From NCBI GenBank assembly GCA_947591475.1, contig CANQDE010000006.1:50140-114139 (forward strand): DNA of 64,000 bases. The letters are read 5' to 3'. The notes under the pieces were generated by a model. That model saw nothing but the letters and a program-made list of their open reading frames with translations. It did not search any database and was not told where the DNA came from. This document shows positions 34,752-44,172 of the stretch, piece after piece. Source of the stretch: an uncultured Alistipes sp. (lineage in GTDB: Bacteria > Bacteroidota > Bacteroidia > Bacteroidales > Rikenellaceae). Positions within the stretch are counted from its first letter, which is position 1; the number at the start of each line of letters is the position of its first letter. The position numbers and the translations under genes are program-made.

Positions 34752-37644
34752 ATGAAAATCCGACTTTTTCTATTCTTGTTGGCCTTTGCATTCGCCCGAC
34801 CTGCTTATGCCGTATGGTTCCGGCAAGTGTTCAACTACACGCACCGAGACTACGGTGCCGCCACCCAGAACTGGATGATCGAACAACAGGAAAACGGTTG
34901 GATTTACGTTGCCAATAACAAAGGTCTGCTCGAATACGACGGTGAAAACTGGGCGCTCTACCCGGTGACGGGGCACAAAATCCGGTCGCTGAAAAAAAGT
35001 GGGGACGGACGCATCTACATCGGAGGCATCAACGAATTGGGCTATTTCGAGCCGGACCGAGTGGGCGGGCTGCGCTATACGTCGCTTGCGAGCGAGTTGC
35101 GCAAAATCGTTCATATCGGTGTGATTCGCAATGTCATGCTCAATGCCGGACGGGTCTATTTTCAAGACGACCGCTACATCGTCTACCTCGAAAACGGCGA
35201 ACTGCATACGCTGGATAGCGGAGGCACCATTGCGACGTCGGCCGTTATCAATCAACAGTTCATGGTCGTAACCGGCGAAGGCCTTGCCGCAGTCAGCGAC
35301 GACGGTTTGCACCTGCTTTCCGAATCCGAAAAACTGGGAAAACTGAAAGTGGTGAAACTGCTGCCTTACAAAGATCGGATTTTGGTCGTAACCCGATTCA
35401 ACGGGCTTTATACCTACCATCCGCAAGAAGGCCTGCGTCCTTACCGCACTTCGGTGGACGCTCATATTCGGAAGAACGGAGCCATCTGCGCCGCACGGCT
35501 CGGCTCGCGCATCGCGATCGGAACGGTGCAGGACGGGGTGTGCGTACTCGACCTCGAAACCGATCGGTCGCAAATCCTGTCGACCTCGACCGGATTGCAG
35601 AACAAGACGGTGCAGGCGATTCTGTTCGACCGCGACGGCAATCTGTGGCTGGGACTGGACAGCGGCATCGACTACGTGGCGATTACCTCGCCCATACAGG
35701 CTCTTTATGGCAATCGGGCCGACATCGGTTCGGGCTATGCTTCCGCGTTTTTCGGCGGGAAACTCTATCTCGGCACTAATCAAGGCATTTATCGGACTTC
35801 GATACCCGACAAACCCGACGGCTCCGGTGAAGTCGCTTTTGTGGAGAAGACCAACGGACAGGCATGGCAGCTGTTTCCCCACGACGGACAACTCTTCGGA
35901 GCGTCCGAACAAGGCATTTTCGTCATCGAACCGAGCGGAACGGTACAGCACGTCGACGGTTTGTGGGGCGTTCGACAAATCATCGCGTTGCCGGGATACA
36001 AAGATACGCTGATTGCAGGAACCTACGGCGTCGGACGCGGCATCTACCTGCTCCGCCGCGAGCAAGGCAAAGCATGGCAGGTCGTGCAGAAAATCGACAC
36101 CTGTACGGTATCCTGCAAAAGCCTGTTGGCCGACCCGCACGATGACCGGGTGGTCTGGATCGCCAACAAGGGCAACGGGGTCATCCGGATGCAACTTTCG
36201 GAAGATCTGAAGCGAATCGTTGCGCAAAAGAACTACCGTTCTGAAACGTTGCAAGTTACGAACGATTTCCACCTTGCTGTCATCGACGACACGGTGTGCG
36301 TCGCAATACGGACTTTGGAACTACGACCGCTCGAACGACTGCCTGATTCGGAACCGCAGGCTCGAAGCGGCGACTGCGGAAGCCGGCGGCCGGTACTGCT
36401 ATCTCGAAAAAGATACTTATAACAACATCTGGTATTCCGATGGACGTTCGCTGCGCGTCTTGCGTTACGACGACCAGCGCGACCGCTATTTCAAGCGATC
36501 GGGCGAACTCTATCTGAATAAATTGTTAATCGAACATTTCGAACACGTATCGACGTTCGACCGTCGTGCCGTATTGTGTTCCGAAGGCGGATTTTCCCTG
36601 CTCGATTTGGATGCCGCACCCCCGCACACGGGAAATTCATCGGTAGCGATTCGCCGTATCTGGCTCACGGAACCGAGCGATTCCCTCCTTTACGGCCGCA
36701 ACTATCCCGCAGATGAGGCAGAGGAACTTATCATTCCCTATGGATGCAATTCGCTGCGATTCGAGTACAGCGCGGTGAACTATCTCCGCACGCAACCGAC
36801 GGGTTATGCGTGTCGGTTGGACAGCGAGAACGAAACGGGAAGTTGGAGCGAATATCGCGAAACCAATGTGAAAGAGTTCACCAATCTGCACGAAGGGCGC
36901 TACGTTTTCCATGTGCGGGCTTTGGTAGCCGACGGGGAGGAACCGGCCTCGACTTCCCTTGCTTTTCGGGTGTTGCCGCCTTGGTACAGAACGTGGTGGA
37001 GTTACTTGATTTATCTCATTCTTTTGGGTGCGGGCATCGGTTATTTGGTTCGCCGAATCGATAAAAGCCGCAAGCGATTGGTGAAACAGAAAGAGCTGGA
37101 ACTGCGACAGCAGGAGGAAGGGTTCAAAAAAGAGAACGAACGGAAAGAACTCGAAATCGACTCGCTCAAAGAGGAGGTTTTGCGTGCTGAATTGCGACAC
37201 AAATCCGAAGAGTTGGTAAATTCGACCCTGAACATCGTGCGCAAAAACGAAATTCTGCTCAACATCAAAAAAGCCGCGACGAACATTTACCAAACACTCA
37301 ACGAAGAAAATCCGGTATCGCTGCGCCGGAAGGTCATCCGTCTTATCGGTCAAATCGACGAAAACATTGCACACGACAACGATTTGCAACATTTCCAGCA
37401 TACGTTCGATTCGGTTCACAATGGCTTTTTCGACCGACTGACCGCCGCCTATCCCGAATTGACCAAAAAAGAATTGTTGTTGTGCGCTTATATCAAAATG
37501 GACTTGCTTTCCAAAGAGATCGCTCCTTTGATGAGCATTTCGGTACGCGGCGTCGAGATTAGCCGTTACCGCATCCGCAAGAAAATAGGTTTGGACGAAG
37601 GAGCGAACTTAGCCGAATTTCTGCGCAAGTTCACACAAGAGTAG
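34752..37644 (+). pseudogene. Beta-propeller/Y_Y_Y membrane regulator with LuxR-type HTH, frameshifted
   Basis: About 964 codons in two frames. The N-terminal part (34752 to about 36300) has a signal peptide (MKIRLFLFLLAFAFARPAYA) and propeller repeats such as WIYVANNKGLLEYDGENW and NLWLGLDSGIDY. The C-terminal part, in the next frame to 37644, continues the propeller (QYGLWNYDRSND), a Y_Y_Y domain, a membrane segment (WWSYLIYLILLGAGIGYLV), a coiled coil of Glu/Lys/Arg and a LuxR-like HTH (LTKKELLLCAYIKM...RIRKKIGL). Frames switch by one base near 36291-36304. Dropping one base there gives TVWSQYGLW. Likely senses a glycan fragment for the divergent PUL; as read it is broken. Confidence 0.8.
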
Positions 37645-38166
37645 GATGACCTCCATCCCTTTTCGTTGCTTAAATCGCCCGACTTCGGAGGCGCGATTCC
37701 GCCCCGCAGGGCAAGTGTTTTTCGAGATGCTCAAATTTTTTTGAGCGGCTGAAAAGACATCTTGCTATGTTCCGTCGAACATAAAAATCCATCCGAATAT
37801 GGTTTGCGGGAGAACCGATTCCGATTGTAGCATGAAGCTGCGCGATGCACCTTGTCGCTTAGGAGCAAAAGTAAAACATTCGGCATTTGGAATCAGATGC
37901 CGAAAACGCCAGAAACTATTACCCGACGACACAAACTATTATCTGCTACTGAAACGGTAGAAGCTGCGATTTTTTACTGTTTATTTTCCGTCGGCAAAGG
38001 AAGGGTTAATACGCGGTTTCTGAGCAGACGTTTTCAGGACAACAGGCGACAAATCAGCGACTTGTGTCGTAAATCGTTACTAAAACGGTCGACCGAATTT
38101 TAGTAACGCGCCTTTGTCAAAACGGGGCTTTTTCGTGTCTTTCAGATGTCGTAGAAATACAAATGA
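37645..38166. other. Intergenic region with inverted repeats, no supported gene
   Basis: Between the regulator and the tRNA gene. A weak hairpin follows the regulator stop (GGATG/CATCC, about 37645-37660), then GCTCAAA/TTTGAGC at 37729-37746. An open frame at 37852-38103 (83 codons) has no recognisable product and ends inside the repeat at 38075-38108. Nothing else is supported. Confidence 0.4.
38075..38108. repeat. Perfect inverted repeat with nested palindrome
   Basis: CGTTACTAAAA pairs exactly with TTTTAGTAACG (11 bp), and the 12-base middle contains the palindrome CGGTCGACCG. No T-run follows, so a plain terminator is unlikely. It could be an operator, a recombination site or a remnant end of a small element. 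Confidence 0.7.
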
Positions 38167-38198
38167 AAATCCCGCAAAACCTTGATTTTGCGGGATTT
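38167..38198 (-). terminator. Terminator of the tRNA-Ser gene
   Basis: A perfect 13-bp stem (AAATCCCGCAAAA with TTTTGCGGGATTT) and six-base loop, 36 bases past the tRNA 3' end on the minus strand, followed by TCATTT on that strand. The stem core is the same as in the terminator at 11614-11650. Confidence 0.75.
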
Positions 38199-38234
38199 GT
38201 CTTCGATTGTCCCCGAAGTGGCTTCGGGTCTTCG

Positions 38235-38323
38235 CGGAGAGGACGAGATTCGAACTCGTGGTACGGATTGACCCGTACGTCGGTTTAGCAAACCGGTGGT
38301 TTCAGCCACTCACCCACCTCTCC
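38235..38323 (-). tRNA. tRNA-Ser, anticodon GCT
   Basis: The minus strand folds as an 89-base class II tRNA: acceptor stem GGAGAGG/CCTCTCC with discriminator G, D-arm GAGTGGCTGAAACC, anticodon arm CCGGTTTGCTAAACCG with GCT in the loop (reads AGC/AGT serine codons), long variable arm with GTACGG/CCGTAC, and T-arm containing GTTCGAATC. CCA is not encoded. It has its own promoter and terminator and separates the two sugar-utilisation loci. Confidence 0.95.
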
Positions 38324-38380
38324 GAAGCCCTTGATTCGATGCCGAAGGAACGGTTGCGCTCCCTGACCGAATCGAGCACG

Positions 38381-38411
38381 CAAATATAGAATCTTTTTGC
38401 CGAATTTCAAA
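38381..38411 (-). promoter_or_regulatory. Promoter of tRNA-Ser
   Basis: On the minus strand TTTG (38411-38408), 19 bases, then TATATTTG (38388-38381): a complete match to the Bacteroidota primary sigma-factor consensus. Predicted start is near 38374, about 50 bases ahead of the mature tRNA. Confidence 0.8.
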
Positions 38412-38430
38412 AAATAACCTCCAAAATTTG

Positions 38431-38438
38431 TATATTTG
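38431..38438 (+). promoter_or_regulatory. Putative -7 box of the pectin-locus esterase gene
   Basis: TATATTTG on the plus strand, 17 bases before the ATG at 38455. The leader would be only about ten bases. A TTTC lies about 22 bases upstream in place of TTTG. It faces away from the tRNA-Ser promoter some 20 bases to the left. Confidence 0.5.
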
Positions 38439-38454
38439 CATTACGGGATCCATC

Positions 38455-39864
38455 ATGAACACGTTGAAAACATACCTCGGAAGGAGCTTTCGCATAGGGC
38501 TGTATTTTTATGCAGTATGCTTTCCGATAATCCTCGCAGCGCAGTCCGCTCGCTCGGGTGCGAATGAATTTTCGTGCCCGCTGGACGAGATGCTCGAGGA
38601 GGTGGGGCATCGTTTCGATGTCCGAATCGGATGCAAGCGGTTCGTGGCCGATACGGTGCTGTGCCCGTATGCCGATTTCCGAATCCGTCCCTATTCGCTT
38701 GCAGAAACGCTCGATAATTTGCTTCGGCCGCTCGATCTGAAATGGAGTGCGAAGGACGGGAAAATCACCGTGCAACCCTATGAATACTATCGTCGTACGC
38801 CTGCCGATGGCGAAAAATTGCTCGCATGGCTTTCGATCCAGTACACGGATCGTGCGGCGTGGGAGCGCCGCCGCGACGAGGTGCTGGCCGGTGTGCGGAA
38901 AGCCTTGGCATTGGAGCCGTTCGAAGCGGCATTGGTCAAGAATCCCGATGTGCGGATGGGGGAGGTCGTGCACCATGATGGCTATACGACGCAAAACTAT
39001 GCCCTCGAAACATTGCCCGGGCTTTACGTTTGCGGGACGATCTACGCATCCCGTATACGAGGCCCCCGCGCGCTCGTGATTGCGCCCTCCGGACACTGGG
39101 CGGGCGGGCGATACCGTCCCGATCATCAACTGCTTATGGCAACGCTCGCCCGCATGGGTGCGGTGGCGGTCGATCTGGATATTTCCGGCTGGGGCGATTC
39201 CGAACGTCAGATTAGCTCGGCGGCCCATACGGCCGACTATTCGATGCAGTTGCAGGCATTGTGGTCGAAATGTCTGACCGATTGGATCGTCCGCACGCGC
39301 CGCGACATCGACACGACGCGCATGGCCGCAACGGGCGGTTCGGGCGGCGCGACGCATGCGATGCTGCTGGCGGTTCTCGACAGCCGGTTCGCGGCATTGG
39401 CGCCGGTCGTGCATTTAGTGTCGCATTTCGACGGCGGATGTCCTTGCGAGAGCGGCCGTCCCGTAACGCTCGCTGCCGGAGGAAGCTGCACGCCTGAGAT
39501 ACTGGCTGCTGCCATGGCCCCGCGTCCGGTGCTGACGGTGAGCGATGGTGGCGATTGGACCGCCTCCTATCCCGAATTGGAATACCCCTATTTGCGACGC
39601 ATCTGGGCGTTGTACGGCGCCGAGAAAGCGGTGGAGAATGCCCATTTTCCAGACGAGGGCCACGATTACGGCTATAACAAACGGCAGGCCGTCTACGACT
39701 TTTTTGCCCGTCGTTTGAGGCTGGACGCTTCGCAGGTCGATGAATCGAAGGTCGATCTGTTGCCCGCTTCGGCCCTAAGCTCCTTTGCCGACGGACTGCC
39801 GGCCGGTGCGATTGCGTCGCGCGAAGAATTGGAACGAATGCTCGAAACAACTAACATAAAATGA
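38455..39864 (+). CDS. STN-like domain fused to an acetylxylan-esterase-like alpha/beta hydrolase
   Basis: A 469-residue exported protein. After a hydrophobic signal (about residues 12-32) comes an STN-like domain (about 38-105): CPLDEMLEEVGHRFDVRIG, then LAETLDNLLRPLDLKWSAKDGKITV. The hydrolase (about 130-440) has nucleophile Ser296 in TGGSGG, a likely Asp near 364-367 in SDGGDW and His403 in DEGHDYGYNK. It resembles carbohydrate deacetylases of Bacteroidota pectin loci. The STN fold normally occurs in TonB receptors and secretins; here it may anchor or partner the enzyme. ATG 38455 is preferred over 38428, which lies in the promoter. Stop and next start overlap by four bases. Confidence 0.75.
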   Translation: MNTLKTYLGRSFRIGLYFYAVCFPIILAAQSARSGANEFSCPLDEMLEEVGHRFDVRIGCKRFVADTVLCPYADFRIRPYSLAETLDNLLRPLDLKWSAKDGKITVQPYEYYRRTPADGEKLLAWLSIQYTDRAAWERRRDEVLAGVRKALALEPFEAALVKNPDVRMGEVVHHDGYTTQNYALETLPGLYVCGTIYASRIRGPRALVIAPSGHWAGGRYRPDHQLLMATLARMGAVAVDLDISGWGDSERQISSAAHTADYSMQLQALWSKCLTDWIVRTRRDIDTTRMAATGGSGGATHAMLLAVLDSRFAALAPVVHLVSHFDGGCPCESGRPVTLAAGGSCTPEILAAAMAPRPVLTVSDGGDWTASYPELEYPYLRRIWALYGAEKAVENAHFPDEGHDYGYNKRQAVYDFFARRLRLDASQVDESKVDLLPASALSSFADGLPAGAIASREELERMLETTNIK

Positions 39865-42620
39865 AACGAATCCTCTTTTTGATGCTGGCACTCGGTATCG
39901 GGTGCTGTGCGGGCCATGCGGAAGCCCGCACGCAGAAGAACCGCTATCGTGTAACGGTTGAGGGCGTCCGCAAGGATTGCCCTGTGGTGATTGCCGATGT
40001 GCCCGAATGGGCACAGAGTGCGGTCGTGAAGGGGTCGACTGGCGAGATTCCGTCGCAACTCGACCGTGCGCTGGGCGAATTGGCCTTTGTCGCCGATGTC
40101 GACCGTCAGGCCGATTTCCGGATCGAGTTCTCGTCGGAACCCTCGGAGCGTACCTATCCGGCGCGCGTCCATGCGCAGATGTGGCTCAAGAATCCCGACA
40201 AGACCTTGCAGGCGGCCGATACGCTTTCCTCCACGCAGGACGACATGTACCACAAACTGCATCATCACGGCCCCGCTTTCGAATCGGAATACGGCGCCTA
40301 TCGGGTCTATTTCGACAAGAAGCAGACCATCGACACCTATGGCAAAAAGGTGCCGCGGCTGGAACTGGCGCAGTCGATGTGGTATTCGACCCCTGAACAG
40401 TTGGCCGATGATTTCGGTTACGATAACCTGCGGGTGTTCGGTTCGGTGGGCGTCGGCACGCTCAAGGGTTGGGATGCCGAAAAGGGCCGGATGACCCATA
40501 TTACCGATTTCAAACGCCGCGAAGCGCGCATTCTTGCCAAAGGCCCCGTGCGTACGGTGGTCGAAATGCGCGTCGAGGGGTGGAACTACGGCAGTCGCGA
40601 GATTACGATGACGTCGCGCTATATCCTTTATGCCGGTCATGGCGACGTGCGGGTGGAGAACCGTTTCGAGGGCAACGTCGAGGGGCTGACGTTCACCACC
40701 GGCGTGATGAAGATGGCCGAACATCGTGTGCAGCGGGGGGCTGGAACCGTCGGCATCTTCGGACGCGATTTCCCCGAAAACGATACGACGAAATGGCAGC
40801 GCGAAAGCGTTGCGCTGGCGATCGCCGTTCCGCAGGAACAGATTGTCGGACAGCAGGATGACAAGACCAGCTATCTGTTCCAGCTGCGGCCCGACGAGCG
40901 CGGACATATCGATTACGATTTCGAGATGCTGTGGCGGCGCAGCAAATGGCTCGACGGCAAAAGCGACGACGATTGTTTGCGGCTCGCTTTGGAGACGGTC
41001 GCTCGCGAATTGCAGCCCGTGCGGGTAGAGCAGGTGGCCGATTCGGTTGCCGACGACGCGGTGCATGTCTATTTGATCGGCGATTCGACCTGCGCCACGA
41101 AAAAGCTCGACAAGGAGAACCCCGAACGCGGATGGGGCCAGATGTTCCAGCCGCTGTTCGATGCCGAAGTGATCGTCGAAAACCATGCCGTCAACGGACG
41201 TTCGACCCGTTCGTTCCGCGAGGAGGGCCGATGGACGCCGATTTACGACCGCTTGCAGCCCGGAGATTACGTTTTTATCGAATTCGGCCATAATGACCAG
41301 AAAGTCAATACGGTGCGCTTCTCTACGCCCGACGGTTACGCGGAGAATCTGCGCCGTTACATCCGCGAAACGCGCGAAAAGAAGGCTATCCCCGTGCTGT
41401 TGACGCCTATCGTGCGGCGCAATTTCGTCGATGGCGTGCTGACCGACACGCACGGCGAGTACCTTACGGCGTGCCGTCGTGTGGCCGCCGAAGAGCAGGT
41501 GGCTTTCATCGACGCCGAACGGATGACGCAGAAATGGGTGTCGGAGATGGGCGACGAGGCATCGCGCGCCTATTTCATGTGGGTGCAGCCCGGAACATGC
41601 CCGCTCTATCCCAATGGTCGTCAAGATAATACCCATCTGAATGTACGTGGAGCCCGTACGCTGGCGCGGATGCTCGCAGGCGAGCTGTCGACCGTCGTGC
41701 CCGAATTGGCGAAACACTTGCAGATTCCCGATTTGGTCGTTGCAAAGGACGGTTCGGGCGACTTCTTCACCGTTGCCGAGGCCATTGCCGCCATTCCCGA
41801 TTTCTGCCGCAAAGAGACCCATCTGCGCATCATGCCGGGCACCTACCGCGAAAAAATCTCCATTCCCTACACGAAACGCAACGTGAAAATGGAGGGGTGT
41901 CGTGGCGACGTAACGATTGCGTGGAATGACTACGCTTCGAAAATCGGCGCCACGGGCCATGAACTCGGCACTTCGGGTTCGTCGACCGTCTATTTCGGCG
42001 GCGACAACTGGATGGTCAGCAACATTACGTTCGCCAATACGGCCGGTCGCGTCGGACAGGCTGTGGCCGTGCAGTGCATCGGCGACAATGTGCAGTTCGT
42101 CGGTTGCCGCTTCCTCGGCAATCAGGATACCTTATATCTATATGGTGTGGGCAACCGCGACGGCGAAACGGTTTCGCGGAATTGTCGGTATTGCTTTGAG
42201 GATTGTTACATCGAGGGTACGACCGACTTTATTTTCGGATCGGCTTCGGCCCTGTTCCGCGATTGCGAAATCCGTTCGTTGTCCGATTCCTACATCACTG
42301 CTGCTTCGACTTGTAAGGGGCAGCCGACCGGCCTGACTTTCTACATGTGCCGTCTGACCGCGGCCGACGGCGTAACGAAATGCTATTTGGGCCGCCCGTG
42401 GCGGGAATATGCCCAGACCGTATTCATCGACTGCGAATTGGGCGACCACATTCGTCCCGAGGGGTGGCATGACTGGAACAAGCCGCAGGCACACAAACAT
42501 GCGTTCTATGCGGAGAGCGGATCGACGGGGCCCGGGGCTGCCGGCGAACGAGTGAAGTGGTCGCATCGGCTGACGGAGAAACAAGCAAAGACGTTGATCG
42601 ACGCATTTTTGCAGGAGTAA
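39861..42620 (+). CDS. Triple-domain pectin esterase: DUF4861 + CE12 + CE8
   Basis: A 919-residue secreted protein. Residues about 25-390 are DUF4861-like (MWLKNPDKTLQAADTLSS, SRYILYAGHGDVRVENRF). Residues about 400-610 are a rhamnogalacturonan acetylesterase of the SGNH/CE12 type: Ser409 in GDST, Asn in HAVNGRS, GHND at 476-479, and Asp589/His592 in DNTHL. Residues about 622-919 are a pectin methylesterase (CE8): Gln755-Asp756 in GNQDTLYLYG, Asp789 in TDFIFG and Arg845/Trp847 in LGRPWR. One chain can therefore remove both acetyl and methyl groups from pectin. All key residues are present. DUF4861 has no assigned activity that I can state. Confidence 0.88.
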   Translation: MKRILFLMLALGIGCCAGHAEARTQKNRYRVTVEGVRKDCPVVIADVPEWAQSAVVKGSTGEIPSQLDRALGELAFVADVDRQADFRIEFSSEPSERTYPARVHAQMWLKNPDKTLQAADTLSSTQDDMYHKLHHHGPAFESEYGAYRVYFDKKQTIDTYGKKVPRLELAQSMWYSTPEQLADDFGYDNLRVFGSVGVGTLKGWDAEKGRMTHITDFKRREARILAKGPVRTVVEMRVEGWNYGSREITMTSRYILYAGHGDVRVENRFEGNVEGLTFTTGVMKMAEHRVQRGAGTVGIFGRDFPENDTTKWQRESVALAIAVPQEQIVGQQDDKTSYLFQLRPDERGHIDYDFEMLWRRSKWLDGKSDDDCLRLALETVARELQPVRVEQVADSVADDAVHVYLIGDSTCATKKLDKENPERGWGQMFQPLFDAEVIVENHAVNGRSTRSFREEGRWTPIYDRLQPGDYVFIEFGHNDQKVNTVRFSTPDGYAENLRRYIRETREKKAIPVLLTPIVRRNFVDGVLTDTHGEYLTACRRVAAEEQVAFIDAERMTQKWVSEMGDEASRAYFMWVQPGTCPLYPNGRQDNTHLNVRGARTLARMLAGELSTVVPELAKHLQIPDLVVAKDGSGDFFTVAEAIAAIPDFCRKETHLRIMPGTYREKISIPYTKRNVKMEGCRGDVTIAWNDYASKIGATGHELGTSGSSTVYFGGDNWMVSNITFANTAGRVGQAVAVQCIGDNVQFVGCRFLGNQDTLYLYGVGNRDGETVSRNCRYCFEDCYIEGTTDFIFGSASALFRDCEIRSLSDSYITAASTCKGQPTGLTFYMCRLTAADGVTKCYLGRPWREYAQTVFIDCELGDHIRPEGWHDWNKPQAHKHAFYAESGSTGPGAAGERVKWSHRLTEKQAKTLIDAFLQE

Positions 42621-42751
42621 ATTGCGGCTCGCCTTGCAGGCTACGTCCCGCGAATTTGCAGATCCCGAAACGGATAAATTCGAAAAAGAATGTAATTATT
42701 ACGGTTCCTTATGCTTCCCGAAGCAGCCGATCCGTACCAGTTAATAAAAAA

Positions 42752-43975
42752 ATGAAAGGAAACCGCTTATTATGGATGATGTGCGCCGTCGCAGTCGGCG
42801 TATCGTGCGGCGAACAGCCGCTTTATGACGGCAAGCAGCCGCTCGCTGTCCGGATGGTCGAGAGCGAAATCGCCCGCAACCCTTCGCCGACGACGCTCGA
42901 CGGCATTCCCGAGGGGAAAATCAAATGGAACTATACGACTGGCCTCGAACTGTTGGCCATGATGGACGCTGGCGAAGCCTACGACCGTCCCGACTTCTAC
43001 GAGTATGCGTTGCGTTACTACGATACCATCGTGCGGCCCGACCATAGCGTGATTACCTATAAACGAAGCAATTACAACCTCGACCACATTTGCCCGGGCC
43101 GTCCATTGTTCACGATCGCCGAACGTACGGGCGAGGAACGTTATCGGGCCGTGCTCGACACGCTCTTTGCGCAGTTGCAGGGGCATCCCCGCAACGACGA
43201 CGGTGGCTTCTGGCACAAAAAGGCTTATCCGCACCAGATGTGGTTGGACGGGCTCTACATGTCCGAACCGTTCTACGCTGAGTATGCCGTGCGCATGCTG
43301 GGCGAGAGCGAATCGTTCGAGCAGCTGAAATCCGACATCGTGAGCCAGTTCGTATTAGTGGGCAACCACACTTACGACCCTGCTACGGGGCTTTACCGCC
43401 ACGCTTACGACGATTCGCGTGAGATGTTCTGGTGCGACAAGACGACCGGCCAATCCGAACATGCGTGGGGCCGTGCAATGGGGTGGTATACCATGGCGAT
43501 TGTCGAGACGTTGCAATACCTCGGTGTCGACGAGACGACCCGTCCGATGGTCGACATCCTGCATCATATCTGCGAGGTGCTGCCGAAGTACGCCGATCCG
43601 GAAACGGGCATGTGGTATCAGGTGCTCGACCAGCCCGGCCGCGAAGGGAACTACGTGGAGGCGACCGGCTCGATCATGTTCATTTATGCTATGCTGAAAG
43701 GTGTCCGGTTGGGCTATTTGCCTGCGGAATTAGGCCCCGAGGCTCAGCGGCTTTACGAACGGTTCGTCGACCGCTTCGTGAAGGAGAATCCCGACGGCAC
43801 TATCTCCATTACGGATTGCTGCGCCGTGGCCGGTCTGGGCGGTAAGAACATGCGCAGCGGCAAGTTCGACTATTACATCTCGGAACCCATCATCGAGAAC
43901 GATTGCAAGGGCGTTGGCCCGTTCATCTGGGCCTCCATCGAGTACGACCGTGCGAAAGGACGGCTGAAAGAATAA
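42752..43975 (+). CDS. GH105 unsaturated rhamnogalacturonyl hydrolase, lipoprotein
   Basis: A 407-residue (alpha/alpha)6-barrel enzyme. Lipobox VGVSC (Cys19). GH105 features are GFWHKKAYPHQMWLDGLYMSEPF with catalytic Asp166, DHICPGRPLF, SEHAWGRAMGWYTMAI and GSIMFIYAMLKGVR. It hydrates and cleaves the unsaturated galacturonyl end left by rhamnogalacturonan lyases. ATG 42752 is chosen; the open frame runs upstream over the preceding gene's end without signal-peptide features. No lyase producing its substrate lies in the window. A 131-base gap separates it from the triple esterase. Confidence 0.9.
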   Translation: MKGNRLLWMMCAVAVGVSCGEQPLYDGKQPLAVRMVESEIARNPSPTTLDGIPEGKIKWNYTTGLELLAMMDAGEAYDRPDFYEYALRYYDTIVRPDHSVITYKRSNYNLDHICPGRPLFTIAERTGEERYRAVLDTLFAQLQGHPRNDDGGFWHKKAYPHQMWLDGLYMSEPFYAEYAVRMLGESESFEQLKSDIVSQFVLVGNHTYDPATGLYRHAYDDSREMFWCDKTTGQSEHAWGRAMGWYTMAIVETLQYLGVDETTRPMVDILHHICEVLPKYADPETGMWYQVLDQPGREGNYVEATGSIMFIYAMLKGVRLGYLPAELGPEAQRLYERFVDRFVKENPDGTISITDCCAVAGLGGKNMRSGKFDYYISEPIIENDCKGVGPFIWASIEYDRAKGRLKE

Positions 43976-43996
43976 GGACGGAAACCGTTTGTCTGC

Positions 43997-44038
43997 ATCC
44001 GGACGGGGCGATTGTTAGTTCACCTCGTCCGGATTTTA
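43997..44038 (+). terminator. Hairpin terminator after GH105
   Basis: ATCCGGACG pairs with CGTCCGGAT (43997-44005 with 44026-44034), extended by G-C/G-T pairs, followed by TTTATT. It would separate the upstream enzyme genes from susC. Confidence 0.7.
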
Positions 44039-44081
44039 TTATAGTATGGTAATATCGGACGAAAAAAGTCGAGAAAATTTA

Positions 44082-44110
44082 TTGCGAACCGAAATTTTTT
44101 TATAATTTTG
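44082..44110 (+). promoter_or_regulatory. Putative promoter of the second susC gene
   Basis: TTG (44082-44084), 18 bases, then TAATTTTG (44103-44110), a good match to the Bacteroidota consensus, 62 bases upstream of ATG 44173. Transcription would begin near 44117. Confidence 0.6.
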
Positions 44111-44172
44111 TTTACGCATTTTGCGGGGGTATCCCGTACGAATGTATTATGTTTAATACCAAACTAACCTTT

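Noticed and set aside
37852..38103. 83-codon frame between the regulator and tRNA-Ser
   Set aside because: No similarity recognised, no promoter or start context, and it ends inside the inverted repeat.
39693..41960. 755-codon minus-strand open frame
   Set aside because: Antisense to the esterase and triple-domain genes, both clearly coding. Shadow frame.
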